A stretch of 64,000 nt of DNA from Agrococcus jejuensis (lineage in GTDB: Bacteria; Actinomycetota; Actinomycetes; Actinomycetales; Microbacteriaceae). Of the stretch, positions 9,733-18,913 are shown one piece after another. The notes under the pieces were generated by a model, which worked only from the letters and a program-made list of their open reading frames with translations, made no database searches and was not told where the DNA came from. Made by a program: the position numbers and the translations under genes. Within the stretch, counting starts at the first letter, position 1. Every line of letters starts with the position of its first letter. The stretch covers positions 124,001 through 188,000 of the forward strand of contig NZ_VEFR01000002.1 in the NCBI RefSeq assembly GCF_007679035.1. The letters are read 5' to 3'.

Positions 9733-10107
9733 TTAGCGGGCCTTCTTCTTGCCGGCGACGGTGCGCTTGGGTCCCTTGCGGGTACGCGCGTTGGTCTTGG
9801 TGCGCTGACCGCGCACGGGCAGGCCGCGGCGGTGGCGGATGCCCTCGTACGAGCCGATCTCGACCTTGCGGCGGATGTCGGCGGCCACCTCACGACGGAG
9901 GTCGCCCTCCACCTTGAAGGTGCCCTCGATGTGGTCGCGGAGCGCGACGAGCTGCTCGTCGGTGAGGTCCTTGACGCGGATGCTCTGGTCGATGCCGGTG
10001 GCCTCGAGCGTCGCGACCGAACGCGTGCGTCCGACGCCGTAGATGTAGGTGAGCGCGATCACCACGCGCTTGTCGCGCGGGATGTCGACGCCTGCAAGAC
10101 GTGCCAT
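9733..10107 (-). CDS. rpsM: 30S ribosomal protein S13
   Basis: A 124-residue S13: [21 protein letters not shown] at the N-terminus, the helix-two-turn-helix [15 protein letters not shown], and [20 protein letters not shown] near the C-terminus. It is separated from rpmJ by 267 bp that contain one copy of the palindromic repeat seen elsewhere in the window. Confidence 0.97.
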   Translation of the reverse strand: MARLAGVDIPRDKRVVIALTYIYGVGRTRSVATLEATGIDQSIRVKDLTDEQLVALRDHIEGTFKVEGDLRREVAADIRRKVEIGSYEGIRHRRGLPVRGQRTKTNARTRKGPKRTVAGKKKAR

Positions 10108-10284
10108 CTGTGCTCCTTCTCGGAGTCATGGGAGGTGTGGTGCAAGCCGCGGTGCCAGGGCCTCTCCGCCCCTGGGTGTCCCCTCGCCCTCTCGGGTCTC
10201 GGATCTTGCGGTGCTTGTGTCGAGTGGTCACGGCCCTCCGGCCGGTTCGACCTTCGCGTGGAGCTTGCGGTCCTCGCTGGGTCA

Positions 10285-10325
10285 GGTCTCGTGACGGCTG
10301 CGACTTCGTCGCGGCCTCCTCGACC
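10285..10325. repeat. Palindromic intergenic repeat, copy 1 (inside the infA-rplQ operon)
   Basis: This 41-bp unit begins GGTCTCGTGACG, has a central hairpin (GCTGCGAC/GTCGCGGC around TTC), and ends CCTCCTCGACC. The same arms recur in four or five copies around 28.2-29.7 kb with different central hairpins. It lies between rpmJ and rpsM. The remaining bases of this 267-bp gap hold nothing else I can support. Confidence 0.65.
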
Positions 10326-10374
10326 TTGAGCCGTCCGCGCTCACGCCGACTTCGTCGTCATGAGCGCTCCCGGC

Positions 10375-10488
10375 TCAACCCTGCCGCTGCTTGTGGCGGG
10401 GGTTCGAGCAGATGACCATCACGCGACCGTGCCGGCGGATGACCTTGCACTTGTCGCAGATGGGCTTGACGCTGGGGTTGACCTTCAT
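10375..10488 (-). CDS. rpmJ: 50S ribosomal protein L36 (zinc-binding form)
   Basis: A 37-residue L36: [20 protein letters not shown] then [17 protein letters not shown]. The zinc ligands Cys11, Cys14, Cys27 and His32 are all present, so this is the zinc-containing paralogue type. It follows infA by 56 bp, the standard actinobacterial order. Confidence 0.97.
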   Translation of the reverse strand: MKVNPSVKPICDKCKVIRRHGRVMVICSNPRHKQRQG

Positions 10489-10544
10489 GTTCTTCTCTTC
10501 TCGCTGGCCTCGTGCTCCGGGCGGAGCCGTTCCTTCTCAGCAGA

Positions 10545-10766
10545 TCAGCGGTACCGGTAGACGATGCGGCCGCGCGTGAGGTCGTAGGGGCTGAGCTCCA
10601 CGATCACTCGGTCCTCGGGCAGGATGCGGATGTAGTTCTGCCGCATCTTCCCCGAGATGTGCGCCAGGACGACGTGCCCGTTGGTGAGCTCCACGCGGAA
10701 CATCGCGTTGGGGAGGTTCTCGATCACCGAGCCCTCGATCTCGATGACGCCGTCCTTCTTAGCCAT
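10545..10766 (-). CDS. infA: Translation initiation factor IF-1
   Basis: A 73-residue single OB-fold protein, [16 protein letters not shown] ... GRIVYRYR, which binds the 30S A site during initiation. ATG 10766 is the family-conserved start; the longer open frame to 10829 adds a non-conserved leader. It is the first gene of the alpha-operon transcript. Confidence 0.98.
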   Translation of the reverse strand: MAKKDGVIEIEGSVIENLPNAMFRVELTNGHVVLAHISGKMRQNYIRILPEDRVIVELSPYDLTRGRIVYRYR

Positions 10767-10843
10767 AGCCTCGTCTGCAGGTCTCGTTGGTGTGCTGGTC
10801 ATGCGAGTGGCATGGCACAGTCGTGCCACGACACCAAGGGTCT

Positions 10844-10873
10844 ACTGTACGCGCGGATCGGGCGGTGCTGCAA
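10844..10873 (-). promoter_or_regulatory. Promoter of the infA-rpmJ-rpsM-rpsK-rpoA-rplQ operon
   Basis: On the minus strand TTGCAG (10873-10868) is followed by an 18-bp spacer and TACAGT (10849-10844). Transcription would start near 10837, giving a leader of about 70 nt with a 6-bp stem-loop at 10813-10828. The -35 context resembles that of the rpsJ promoter, and the sequence after the -10 box matches the rplM promoter. Confidence 0.65.
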
Positions 10874-10899
10874 CTCGGGCGTGTCGCACGCGGGTCGGA

Positions 10900-11790
10900 T
10901 CAGTGCTGCACGTGGATGCCGCCCCAGACGAGGCTGCGATCGTCGTCGGCCAGCGCGCTCGCTCGAGCGTCGGCCGTGGGCGCGAACGACCGCACGATGA
11001 TCGGGCCGCCGGGCACGACCGCACGGCGCGCGGCTCGCCCGAGGCGCTCGACGACGTCGGCGCGCGTGCCGTCGGCGACGTTCGACAGCGTCACGGCGTC
11101 GTACGACGCCGGGGCCGCGGACTCGAGGTGGCTCAGCGCATCCGAGGCCACGAAGTCGATCGCGCCGTCGGGCGCGACGGGCGGGGCGTAGCCCGGCGGG
11201 TCCTCCCCCGCGAGCAGACGCCACGCGAAGCGGTTGCCCGGCGACGGATGCATGCCGAGGCGCGCGTCGAGGCGTGCGCGCACGGTGTCGGTGAAGTGGG
11301 CGGGCAGCACGGTCGAGAAGTCGCGCTGGATCGCGGCCGCGAGCATGCCGGCGGGCGCCATCGTGGCATGCAGCACGCTGCGGAACGTGCGGTTGTCGAA
11401 GCGCTGGCGCCACTGCTGCTGCACGCGCTGCGGCGACGCGTCGGTGAGCAGGCTGCGCACGCGGCGGCGATGCCACGCGGGACTCGCCGCGCGGATGAGC
11501 TTCCTGCCCGCATCGAGCACGCGCTCGGCGGAGCCCGCCTCGAACGGTCCGCCCGACGACCGTCGTCGCGCGTATTCGAGCTGCTCGCGGTTCGCCGACA
11601 CCGCGACGACCTCGTGGCCGGCGGCGGCGAGGTGCGCGACGAGCTCGCCCGCGCCGGCGGCCGCGAGCACGCGACTGCCGGGCGGCAGGAGCGCGAGCTC
11701 GATCTGCTCGTCCTCGATGTCCCAGCCGTACAGGAGCCTCGGCCTCGGCGTCGCGCTCGCGCGACCCGCGATCCCGCGTGCCACGGGCAT
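10900..11790 (-). CDS. DUF3419 / BtaA-like SAM-dependent transferase
   Basis: A 296-residue protein related to BtaA, which transfers the 3-amino-3-carboxypropyl group of S-adenosylmethionine to diacylglycerol in betaine-lipid synthesis. The RLLYGWDIEDEQIELALL start, the degenerate SAM loop VLAAAGAGELVAHLAAAGHEV, VVAVSANREQLEYA and the mid-protein FDNRTFRSVLHATMAP fit the DUF3419 pattern. It is shorter than typical BtaA (about 400 residues), and no BtaB partner is visible, so betaine-lipid synthesis is not shown. Its ATG overlaps the stop of a 17-codon upstream ORF (TGATG). Confidence 0.65.
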   Translation of the reverse strand: MPVARGIAGRASATPRPRLLYGWDIEDEQIELALLPPGSRVLAAAGAGELVAHLAAAGHEVVAVSANREQLEYARRRSSGGPFEAGSAERVLDAGRKLIRAASPAWHRRRVRSLLTDASPQRVQQQWRQRFDNRTFRSVLHATMAPAGMLAAAIQRDFSTVLPAHFTDTVRARLDARLGMHPSPGNRFAWRLLAGEDPPGYAPPVAPDGAIDFVASDALSHLESAAPASYDAVTLSNVADGTRADVVERLGRAARRAVVPGGPIIVRSFAPTADARASALADDDRSLVWGGIHVQH

Positions 11791-11843
11791 CAGGCGACCG
11801 CGCGCACGGTCACGAGCGGGTGCTGCTCGGGGCGCGTCGGCAT
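11790..11843 (-). CDS. Tiny upstream ORF coupled to the DUF3419 gene
   Basis: A 17-codon ORF, MPTRPEQHPLVTVRAVA, ends in TGATG so that its stop overlaps the start of the DUF3419 gene by one base. Its own ATG is preceded by TACGAT-N6-ATG (11855-11850), the leaderless pattern used by several genes here. The likely role is to deliver ribosomes to a downstream gene without a Shine-Dalgarno site. The peptide has no recognisable function. Confidence 0.5.
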   Translation of the reverse strand: MPTRPEQHPLVTVRAVA

Positions 11844-11892
11844 GCTGCCATCGTAGGCGCGCAGCCTGGGAGCGCCGCGCGTCGTGCGCCGG

Positions 11893-13014
11893 TCAGCGCG
11901 CCGCGACGACGGCGACGAGGGCCGGCTGCAGCGGGTGCCCGTCGGCGATGCCGCACACCTCGGCGACGAACGCCTCGGGCTCGAGCTCGCCGAGCAGGCG
12001 CTGCAGCTCGACGGCCTGCTCGTCGTCGGCGACGTCGAACGCGAGCGCGGCGCCGACGGCGCGCACGAGCGCAGCGGGGTCCGATCCCTGCTCGGCGAGC
12101 CCGGCGGCGGGCCGGATGAAGCGCTCGTCGCGCGAGAGCTTGCGCAGCGGCTGGCGGCCGATGCGCGCGCACGTGTCGGGCAGCGCGCGGTTCTCGAATC
12201 GCTGGATCGCGCGCGCCACGTAGGCGGCGTGCTCGTCGGCGTCGAGCCCGAACCGCTCGACGAGCAGCGCGCTCGTCTCGGCGAGGGCCGCCTCGACCTC
12301 GGCGCGCACGGCGGGCAGGTCGAGCGCGTCGGCGATGGTCTCGGCTCCCGCGAGGTAGCCGTGGTACGCCGTCGTGGCGTGGCCGGTGTTCACCGTGAAC
12401 AGCTTGCGCTCGATCCACGGCGTCAGGTCGTCGACGAAGTGCGCCCCGGGGATCGCGGGCTCGGCGCCCGCGAAGGGGGTGCGGTCGATCGACCACTCGA
12501 AGAAGTCCTCGACGACCACGTCGACGCCCGACGCGTCCTGCGCCGGGATGATGCGGTCGACGGCCGTGTTCGCGAACACGGCACGCTCGGCGAGCTCCTC
12601 CGCACCCTCGAGCACGTGGCCCGCGAGCGTGTCGGTCGCGCCGATGGCGTTCTCGCACGCCATGACCGTGAGGGGCGCCGCGTCATCCGGGCGGGCGGCG
12701 AGGCCCGCCCGGATGACGGGCGCGATGAAGCGCAGCACCGTGGGACCCACGGCGCAGGTGACGACGTCCGCCGCGGCGATCGCCGCGATGGCGCCCGCCT
12801 CGTCGGCTCGGGAGTCGATCGCGTCGAAGCCCGCGACGACGTGCGTCGTCGCGTCGGGGCCCACCTCGGTGACGGTGTACGCGTCCGCCGCCTGCAGCAT
12901 CCCGATGAGCTCGGCGTTCACGTCGACGAACGTCACGTGATAGCCGGCCTCGTGGAGCAGCAGCCCGACGAATCCGCGGCCGATGTTGCCGGCACCGAAG
13001 TGGACCGCTCGCAT
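11893..13014 (-). CDS. mtlD: Mannitol-1-phosphate 5-dehydrogenase
   Basis: A 373-residue polyol dehydrogenase: N-terminal NAD-binding fold [15 protein letters not shown], the substrate-binding [20 protein letters not shown] segment and a helical C-terminal domain. It oxidises mannitol-1-phosphate to fructose-6-phosphate in the cytoplasm. Its ATG overlaps the stop of mtlA by one base, so it is translationally coupled to the transporter that makes its substrate. Confidence 0.95.
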   Translation of the reverse strand: MRAVHFGAGNIGRGFVGLLLHEAGYHVTFVDVNAELIGMLQAADAYTVTEVGPDATTHVVAGFDAIDSRADEAGAIAAIAAADVVTCAVGPTVLRFIAPVIRAGLAARPDDAAPLTVMACENAIGATDTLAGHVLEGAEELAERAVFANTAVDRIIPAQDASGVDVVVEDFFEWSIDRTPFAGAEPAIPGAHFVDDLTPWIERKLFTVNTGHATTAYHGYLAGAETIADALDLPAVRAEVEAALAETSALLVERFGLDADEHAAYVARAIQRFENRALPDTCARIGRQPLRKLSRDERFIRPAAGLAEQGSDPAALVRAVGAALAFDVADDEQAVELQRLLGELEPEAFVAEVCGIADGHPLQPALVAVVAAR

Positions 13015-15035
13015 CAGTCGTTCACCGCTCCCAGGATGTCGAGCATCGCCTGCTCGTCGGGAGCGTCGAGGAGACGCTGCACCTCGGCCTCGTCGCTGAA
13101 GACCGTGGCGATCTTCGCGAGGATCTCGAGGTGCCCGCCGTCCTTGCCCGCGATGCCGACGACGAAGCGCACGTCGTTGCCGTCCCACGAGATCGGCGCG
13201 GGGTAGCGGGCGACGGAGATCGCGGATGCGAGCACCTCGCCCTTCGCCTCGTTCGTGCCGTGCGGGATGGCGAGCAGGTTGCCCATGTAGGTCGACACCG
13301 TCGCCTCGCGATCGCGCATCGCGTCCGCGTAGGCGGGCGTGACGGCCCCGGCTGCGACCAGCGCGTCGGCCGCCTCCTGGATGGCGGCCTCCTTGGTCGT
13401 GGCCGTCGGCGAGACGGTGATGCGCTCGAGCGTGAGCACGTCGTCGGACGCACCAGCCGCCGGGGTCGGCGCCGCAGCCGCGGCAGCCGGAGCATCCTCG
13501 GCGGGCGCCTGCTCGCGGCTCTGCGCCACGAGCTGCACGACGTCGTCGTACTTCGGGCTGTTCATGAAGTTGTCGACCGAGACGTGCACGGCGTCGGGGG
13601 TGCGCTGGCGCGCACGGTCGGTGAGCTCCTGCTGCGTCACGATCACGTCGGGCGTCGCATCGAGGTTCGCGATCGCGACGTTCGTCACGGTCACGTCGCC
13701 GAAGCCGGCCTGCTTGATCTTGTTGCGCAGCACCGAGGCGCCCATGGCGCTCGAGCCCATGCCCGCGTCGCACGCGAAGACGATCTTCGAGATCGGGCCG
13801 GCGAGGGTCGCGGTCGCGACGCCGCCACCGGCACCGCCCACGAGTCCCGAGAGCACGGACGAGTCCTTGCCCTTGTTCGCCTGCGTCTGGGCGACGGCAG
13901 CACCGAAGTCGTCCCTGCCAGCCGCCTCGCGCTCGAGGTCGCGCTTGCGCGACGCACGGAGGATCACCGACGCGACGAGGAACGTCACGGTCGCCGAGAC
14001 GAGCACCGAGACGAGGACTCCGACGAGGTTCAGCACGGAGACGGAGACCGCCGCGGTCGCGACCGCGATGATCGAGCCCGGAGCCGCGGGGAAGCCGAGG
14101 CCCGTGCCGAGGATCGCGTTCGTGGCGACGCCGGATGCGCCACCGAGGATCATCGCGAGCAGCAGCTGCGGCTTCGCGAGGACGTACGGGAAGTACACCT
14201 CGTGGATGCCACCGAAGAAGTGGATGATCGCCGCGCCCGGTGCCGTGGCGCGCGAGACGCCGACGCCGAAGAACGTGAACGCGAGGAGCACGCCGAGGCC
14301 GGGGCCGGGGTTCGCCTCGAGCAGGAAGAAGATCGACTGGCCCGTCTCCGACGCCTGCTGCACGCCGAGCGGCGTGAGCACGCCGTGGTTCAGGGCGTTG
14401 TTGAGGAAGAAGACCTTGGCGGGCTCGATGATGATGCTCGCGAGCGGCAGGAGTCCCGAGTCCACGAGGAACCCGACCGCGCCGCCGAGCACGCGCATGA
14501 TGAACGTGACGACCTGCGCGATGACGAAGAAGCCGAACAGCGCCATGAGGAACGCGACGATGCCCGCCGAGAACATGTTGACGAGCATCTCGAAGCCGGC
14601 CTTGACCTTGCCGTCCCACAGCCGGTCGAGCTGCTTCATGACCCATGCGGACAGCGGGCCGAGGATCATCGCGCCGATGAACATGTGCGGCGAGCTCGGG
14701 CCGTCGGGCACGAGCGACGCGATGTAGTCGGCGCCGCCGATGGCGCCACCGGTCGCGACCGTCGCGACGATGCCACCGCGCTGGTCGTAGACCATGCGGC
14801 CACCGGTGTTCGCGATGATCAGCGGCAGCAGGTAGTGGATCACGGGACCCACGACGAAGTCGGTGATGCCACCGTTCGGGAACGGGCCGTCCGGGATGAA
14901 GAGTGCGGTGAGGATGCCCCACGCGATGAGCGCGGGGATGTTGGGCATGATCATGCCCGACAGGAACGTGCCGAACTTCTGGACGGCGACTCGCGCGCCG
15001 CCCCTCTGCTCGACTGCGGGTGCGGTGGCGGTCAT
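13014..15035 (-). CDS. mtlA: PTS mannitol transporter, EIICBA fusion
   Basis: A 673-residue protein with all three mannitol PTS domains in one chain. Residues 15-370 form the membrane IIC domain ([34 protein letters not shown]). The IIB domain has the phosphocysteine loop [14 protein letters not shown] near residues 410-425. An Ala/Pro-rich linker follows, then the IIA domain with the phosphohistidine in [14 protein letters not shown]. It takes up and phosphorylates mannitol. AGAGAGGT lies just upstream of ATG 15035. It follows ptsH by 28 bp. Confidence 0.96.
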   Translation of the reverse strand: MTATAPAVEQRGGARVAVQKFGTFLSGMIMPNIPALIAWGILTALFIPDGPFPNGGITDFVVGPVIHYLLPLIIANTGGRMVYDQRGGIVATVATGGAIGGADYIASLVPDGPSSPHMFIGAMILGPLSAWVMKQLDRLWDGKVKAGFEMLVNMFSAGIVAFLMALFGFFVIAQVVTFIMRVLGGAVGFLVDSGLLPLASIIIEPAKVFFLNNALNHGVLTPLGVQQASETGQSIFFLLEANPGPGLGVLLAFTFFGVGVSRATAPGAAIIHFFGGIHEVYFPYVLAKPQLLLAMILGGASGVATNAILGTGLGFPAAPGSIIAVATAAVSVSVLNLVGVLVSVLVSATVTFLVASVILRASRKRDLEREAAGRDDFGAAVAQTQANKGKDSSVLSGLVGGAGGGVATATLAGPISKIVFACDAGMGSSAMGASVLRNKIKQAGFGDVTVTNVAIANLDATPDVIVTQQELTDRARQRTPDAVHVSVDNFMNSPKYDDVVQLVAQSREQAPAEDAPAAAAAAPTPAAGASDDVLTLERITVSPTATTKEAAIQEAADALVAAGAVTPAYADAMRDREATVSTYMGNLLAIPHGTNEAKGEVLASAISVARYPAPISWDGNDVRFVVGIAGKDGGHLEILAKIATVFSDEAEVQRLLDAPDEQAMLDILGAVND

Positions 15036-15063
15036 CGTCGACCTCTCTGGTGCAGGGGTGGGA

Positions 15064-15318
15064 TCAGGCGTCGTGGTCGGTGCTCAGCAGCTCCTCGAGC
15101 GCGTCGAGGGTCGCCTCGTCGTCGCTCGCGATCACCACGGAGTCGCCCTTGGCGACGCCCAGCGAGATCACGGACAGGATCGATGCCGCGTTGACCTGCT
15201 TGTCGCCCTTCGCGATCGTGACGGGCGACGACGCCTTCGCCGCTGCCTGGGTGAACAGCGATGCGGGGCGGGCGTGCAGGCCCTGCGAGGATGCGACGGT
15301 GACGGTGCGCTCGGCCAT
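15064..15318 (-). CDS. ptsH: HPr phosphocarrier protein
   Basis: An 84-residue HPr. The histidine phosphorylated by enzyme I is in QGLHARPASLF, and the conserved serine region is NAASILSVISLGV. AGGAG sits 7 nt before ATG 15318. No enzyme I gene is in the window. Location directly upstream of mtlA suggests that general PTS capacity is induced together with mannitol uptake. Confidence 0.95.
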   Translation of the reverse strand: MAERTVTVASSQGLHARPASLFTQAAAKASSPVTIAKGDKQVNAASILSVISLGVAKGDSVVIASDDEATLDALEELLSTDHDA

Positions 15319-15352
15319 TGGGTGCTCCTGATCTGCGGGAATCTCGGTGATG

Positions 15353-15358
15353 AACCTA
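15353..15358 (-). promoter_or_regulatory. Candidate -10 box of ptsH-mtlA-mtlD
   Basis: TAGGTT on the minus strand would place the transcript start near 15345, about 27 nt before ptsH. No convincing -35 hexamer is present at 17-18 bp, which fits a promoter that needs an activator. Confidence 0.35.
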
Positions 15359-15387
15359 GCACCCGCGACGACCTCGCCGACGCCGCA

Positions 15388-15403
15388 GCGGAACCGGTTC
15401 CGC
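15388..15403. promoter_or_regulatory. 16-bp perfect palindrome, candidate operator for the mannitol operon
   Basis: GCGGAACCGGTTCCGC is a perfect palindrome with the central CG typical of LacI-family operators. Its centre lies about 50 bp upstream of the predicted ptsH transcript start. No regulator gene is adjacent, so the protein that binds it is unknown. Confidence 0.5.
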
Positions 15404-15445
15404 CCGCGACGGGGTGCTGCGACGCTCGCGGGTCGCGAGCGTGGC

Positions 15446-16270
15446 TCAGCGGTCGCGGATGGGGCGGGGCTCGATGCCGAACGGCGCGAGTCCCTCGGCG
15501 CCGCCGTCGAGCGCGGTGAGCACCCAGATGCCGTCGGCGTGCACCGCGACCGAGTGCTCCCACTGGCAGGCCTGGCTGCCGTCGACCGTCACGACCGACC
15601 AGCCGTCGTCGAGGATGCGGGTGGCCTGGTCGCCTGCGACGACGATCGGCTCGATCGCGACGCACAGGCCCGGCTTCACGGCCGGTCCGAGCACGCGCGT
15701 GCGGTAGTTGAAGACCGGCGGCTCCTCGTGCATGGCCTTGCCGATGCCGTGGCCGATCCAGTCGTCGCTGATGGCGTAGTCGCCCGCGGCCTCGACGGCA
15801 TCCTCGACCGCGGCGCCGACCTCGCCGAGCATCCGTGCCGACGCGAGCGCGGCGATGCCCGCCCACAGTCCGTCGTGCGTCGCCTGCGACAGGCGCTCGC
15901 GCACGCCCACGAGCTCGCCGGAGCCGCCGGGCACGACGACCGAGAAGGCAGCGTCGCCGTTCCAGCCGTCGACCATGGCGCCGCAGTCGATCGTCACGAG
16001 GTCGCCGGCCTCGATGGGTCGCGAGTCGGGGATGCCGTGCACGACGACGTCGTTGACGTTCGCGCAGATCGTGTGCTGGTAGCCGGGCTCGAGCTGGAAG
16101 TTCGGGATGCCGCCGCCCGAGCGCACGACGTCCTCGGCGATCGCGTCGAGCTCGAGCGTCGTGACGCCCGGACGGATCGCCGCGCGCACCGCCTCGAGGG
16201 CTCGCCCCGTCAGCAGGCCGGGCGCGCGCATGGCGGCCAGCTGCGACCGGGACTTGTAGATCCGTCGCAT
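15446..16270 (-). CDS. map: Methionine aminopeptidase, type I
   Basis: A 274-residue enzyme removing the N-terminal methionine from nascent proteins. Family landmarks include ICANVNDVVVHGIPD and the metal ligands in TIDCGAMVDGWNGDAAF (two Asp), GHGIGKAMHEEP (His), VAIEPIV (Glu) and QWEHSVAV (Glu). Both ATG 16270 and the GTG just upstream (16273) could start; ATG is preferred. It follows adk by 8 bp, the standard secY-adk-map order. Confidence 0.96.
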   Translation of the reverse strand: MRRIYKSRSQLAAMRAPGLLTGRALEAVRAAIRPGVTTLELDAIAEDVVRSGGGIPNFQLEPGYQHTICANVNDVVVHGIPDSRPIEAGDLVTIDCGAMVDGWNGDAAFSVVVPGGSGELVGVRERLSQATHDGLWAGIAALASARMLGEVGAAVEDAVEAAGDYAISDDWIGHGIGKAMHEEPPVFNYRTRVLGPAVKPGLCVAIEPIVVAGDQATRILDDGWSVVTVDGSQACQWEHSVAVHADGIWVLTALDGGAEGLAPFGIEPRPIRDR

Positions 16271-16278
16271 CACGGGTT

Positions 16279-16863
16279 TCAGCCCGCGGCGACGCCGCGG
16301 ACGCTCAGCGCCGTGAGGATGCGCTCGGTGACCTCGTCGATGTCGCCCAGGCCGTCGATCTCCACCACCACGCCACGTGCCGCGTAGGCGGCGAGGATCG
16401 GCTCGGTCTCCCGCTCGTACACCTCGAGCCGATGCCGCATGGCCTCGTCGGTGTCGTCGCTGCGCCCCTGCTCGGCCGCGCGCAGCTGCAGGCGGCGGAT
16501 GACCTCGTCGTGGTCGGCGACCAGGCGCACGACCGCGTCGAGCCCACGACCGCGGCGCTCGTTGACGGCGTCGAGGAACTCGACCTGGCCCTCGGTGCGC
16601 GGGTACCCGTCGAGCAGGTAGCCGTCCTGCGCGTCCGCCTGCGCCAGCCGATCCTCGACGAGGTCGTTGGTCAGCGAGTCGGGCACGTAGTCGCCGGCGT
16701 CGAGGATCGCGGTGACCTGCTTGCCCAGCTCCGTCTGCTCCTTGATGTTGGAGCGGAAGATGTCACCGGTCGAGATCGTCGGGATGCCGAACGTCTGCGC
16801 GAGGCGCGACGCCTGCGTTCCCTTGCCCGCCCCGGGAGGGCCGACGATGAGCAGCTGGGTCAC
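16279..16863 (-). CDS. adk: Adenylate kinase
   Basis: A 194-residue enzyme interconverting 2 ADP with ATP and AMP. The P-loop is [19 protein letters not shown], the AMP site [10 protein letters not shown] and [11 protein letters not shown]. The lid is short and without zinc cysteines, as in other actinobacterial enzymes. It starts with GTG 16863, overlapping the secY stop in GTGA, so translation is coupled to secY. Confidence 0.97.
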   Translation of the reverse strand: MTQLLIVGPPGAGKGTQASRLAQTFGIPTISTGDIFRSNIKEQTELGKQVTAILDAGDYVPDSLTNDLVEDRLAQADAQDGYLLDGYPRTEGQVEFLDAVNERRGRGLDAVVRLVADHDEVIRRLQLRAAEQGRSDDTDEAMRHRLEVYERETEPILAAYAARGVVVEIDGLGDIDEVTERILTALSVRGVAAG

Positions 16864-18197
16864 GTGCGGATCAGTCCCTCGTAGTGGCGCTGCTGCAGCT
16901 GCGCGTCGATCTGGCGCACGGTCTCGAGACCGACGCCCACGATGATGAGGATCGATGCGCCGCCGAACGGGAAGTTCTGGTTCGCGCCGACCGTCGCGAG
17001 TGCGATGAGCGGGATGAGGGCGACGACGCCCAGGTAGATCGAGCCCGGGAACGTCACGCGCGTCAGCACGTAGTCGAGGTACTCGGCCGTCGGGCGGCCG
17101 GCGCGGATGCCCGGGATGAAGCCGCCGTACTTCTTCATGTTCTCCGCGACGTCGTCCGGGTTGAACGTGATCGCGACGTAGAAGTACGTGAAGCCGATGA
17201 TGAGCAGGAAGTACAGCACCATGTACAGCGGGTGGTCGCCCGTCGTCAGGTTGTCGTTGATCCACTGCACCCACGGGGCGGGCTGCTCGCCCGACGCCGG
17301 CGAGTTGAACGACGCGATGAGCGCGGGGAAGTACAGCAGCGACGAGGCGAAGATGACGGGCACGACGCCGGCCATGTTCACCTTGATCGGGATGTACGTC
17401 GACTTGCCGCCGTACATGCGGCGGCCCACCATGCGCTTGGCGTACTGCACGGGGATGCGGCGCTGCGACTGCTCGACGAAGACGACGGCGCCCATGATGA
17501 CGATGCCGATCGCGAGCACGGCCACGAGCATCTCGATGCCGTTCGTGTCGCCGATGAGCAGGAGCGCGCTCGGGAAGGTCGCCGAGATCGACGTGAAGAT
17601 GAGGAGCGACATGCCGTTGCCGATGCCACGCTCGGTGATGAGCTCGCCCATCCACATGATGACGCCGGTGCCGGCCGTCATCGCGACGATCATCAGCACG
17701 ATCGCCCACCACGACTCGTTCGTGAGGAGGTCGGCGCAGGGGCCGGTCGGCGCGACGCCGCCGGCCGAGAAGAGCTGGCCGGAGCGCACGACGGCGATGA
17801 GGGTCGTCGACTGCAGCACGCCGAGACCGATGGTCAGGTAGCGCGTGTACTGCGTGAGCTTCGACTGACCCGACTGGCCCTCCTTGTAGAGGGCCTCGAA
17901 GCGAGGGATGACCACGCGCAGCAGCTGCACGATGATCGATGCCGTGATGTACGGCATGATGCCGAGCGCGAAGACGCTCAGCTGGAGCAGCGCGCCACCC
18001 GAGAACAGGTTGACGAGCTGGTAGAGGCCCGACGTGTCGGTCGCAGCCGTGTCGAGGCACGCCTGCACGTTGCCGTAGTCCACGAACGGGGCGGGGATGA
18101 ACGAGCCCAGTCGGAACGCCGCCACGATGGCGAGGGTGAAGAGGATCTTCCGTCGCAGGTCGCGAGTCTTGAAGATCCTGCCGATTGCCTTGAACAC
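16860..18197 (-). CDS. secY: Preprotein translocase subunit SecY
   Basis: A 445-residue, ten-helix membrane channel of the Sec translocon. It starts [21 protein letters not shown], with [16 protein letters not shown] in helix 2 and [12 protein letters not shown] and [20 protein letters not shown] also conserved. GTG 18197 has GGAAGG 5 nt upstream and is preferred over the ATG at 18248, which would add an unrelated leader running into the upstream hairpin. It lies downstream of the rplO terminator-like hairpin. Confidence 0.97.
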   Translation of the reverse strand: MFKAIGRIFKTRDLRRKILFTLAIVAAFRLGSFIPAPFVDYGNVQACLDTAATDTSGLYQLVNLFSGGALLQLSVFALGIMPYITASIIVQLLRVVIPRFEALYKEGQSGQSKLTQYTRYLTIGLGVLQSTTLIAVVRSGQLFSAGGVAPTGPCADLLTNESWWAIVLMIVAMTAGTGVIMWMGELITERGIGNGMSLLIFTSISATFPSALLLIGDTNGIEMLVAVLAIGIVIMGAVVFVEQSQRRIPVQYAKRMVGRRMYGGKSTYIPIKVNMAGVVPVIFASSLLYFPALIASFNSPASGEQPAPWVQWINDNLTTGDHPLYMVLYFLLIIGFTYFYVAITFNPDDVAENMKKYGGFIPGIRAGRPTAEYLDYVLTRVTFPGSIYLGVVALIPLIALATVGANQNFPFGGASILIIVGVGLETVRQIDAQLQQRHYEGLIRT

Positions 18198-18224
18198 GTG
18201 AGCCTTCCGGTGGACGCAGAAGAA

Positions 18225-18255
18225 GGATGGGGTGGCCGCACGGGCCACCCCATCC
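18225..18255 (-). terminator. Hairpin between rplO and secY
   Basis: A perfect 13-bp stem (18225-18237 with 18243-18255) around a 5-nt loop starts 9 nt after the rplO stop. The following transcript is T/C-rich (TTCTTCT). It probably terminates part of the ribosomal transcript and lowers expression of secY-adk-map. Confidence 0.65.
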
Positions 18256-18263
18256 GAGCTTGC

Positions 18264-18731
18264 TTACTGGATGGAGCCGCCGGCGGCGACGATCTTCTGC
18301 TCCGCAGCAGCCGACACCTTGTCGACCGTCACGTTCAGCGTAGCCGTCAGCTCGCCGTCGCCGAGCACCTTCACGAGCTCGTTCTTGCGCACGGCACCCT
18401 TCGCCACGAGCGCTGCGACGGTCACGTCGCCACCCTCGGGGAAGAGGTCCTGGAGCTGGCCGACGTTGACGACCTGGTACTCCGTGCGGAACGGGTTCTT
18501 GAAGCCGCGCAGCTTGGGGGCGCGCATCACCGAGTTGAGCTGGCCACCCTCGAAGCCGAGGCGCACGGTGTTGCGCGCCTTCGTGCCCTTGGTGCCGCGG
18601 CCAGCCGTCTTGCCCTTCGAGCCCTCACCACGGCCCACGCGCTGGCGGTCCTTCTTGGCACCGGGCGCGGGACGAAGGTGGTGGACCTTCAGTGCGGGCA
18701 GCTGCTCGCCGTCCTTGTTCTTGTCGCTCAT
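18264..18731 (-). CDS. rplO: 50S ribosomal protein L15
   Basis: A 155-residue L15 with the Gly/Lys-rich N-terminus [18 protein letters not shown] and the later [20 protein letters not shown] segment. ATG 18731 overlaps the rpmD stop by 2 bases. It is the last r-protein gene before the secY hairpin. Confidence 0.97.
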   Translation of the reverse strand: MSDKNKDGEQLPALKVHHLRPAPGAKKDRQRVGRGEGSKGKTAGRGTKGTKARNTVRLGFEGGQLNSVMRAPKLRGFKNPFRTEYQVVNVGQLQDLFPEGGDVTVAALVAKGAVRKNELVKVLGDGELTATLNVTVDKVSAAAEQKIVAAGGSIQ

Positions 18732-18913
18732 TCGTCGACCTCCTCGACGCGCACGAGGTGACGGACCACGTTCACGTAGCCGCGGTTCTGGGCGTCGTTC
18801 TCACGCACGACCGTGTGGCCGATGCGCTTGAGACCGAGCGACCGGAGCGTCTCGCGCTGGTTCGGCTTCTCGCTGATCTTGGACTTGATCTGGGTGACCT
18901 TCAGCTTGCTCAT
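18728..18913 (-). CDS. rpmD: 50S ribosomal protein L30
   Basis: A 61-residue L30: [20 protein letters not shown] with the conserved [14 protein letters not shown]. It overlaps rpsE upstream by 4 bases (ATGA) and rplO downstream, so the three genes are translationally coupled. Confidence 0.97.
   Translation of the reverse strand: MSKLKVTQIKSKISEKPNQRETLRSLGLKRIGHTVVRENDAQNRGYVNVVRHLVRVEEVDE

Noticed and set aside
13131..15194. 687-codon plus-strand frame opposite mtlA
   Set aside because: Shadow of the mannitol transporter; composition is Arg/Asp/Glu/His repetitive and no domain is seen.
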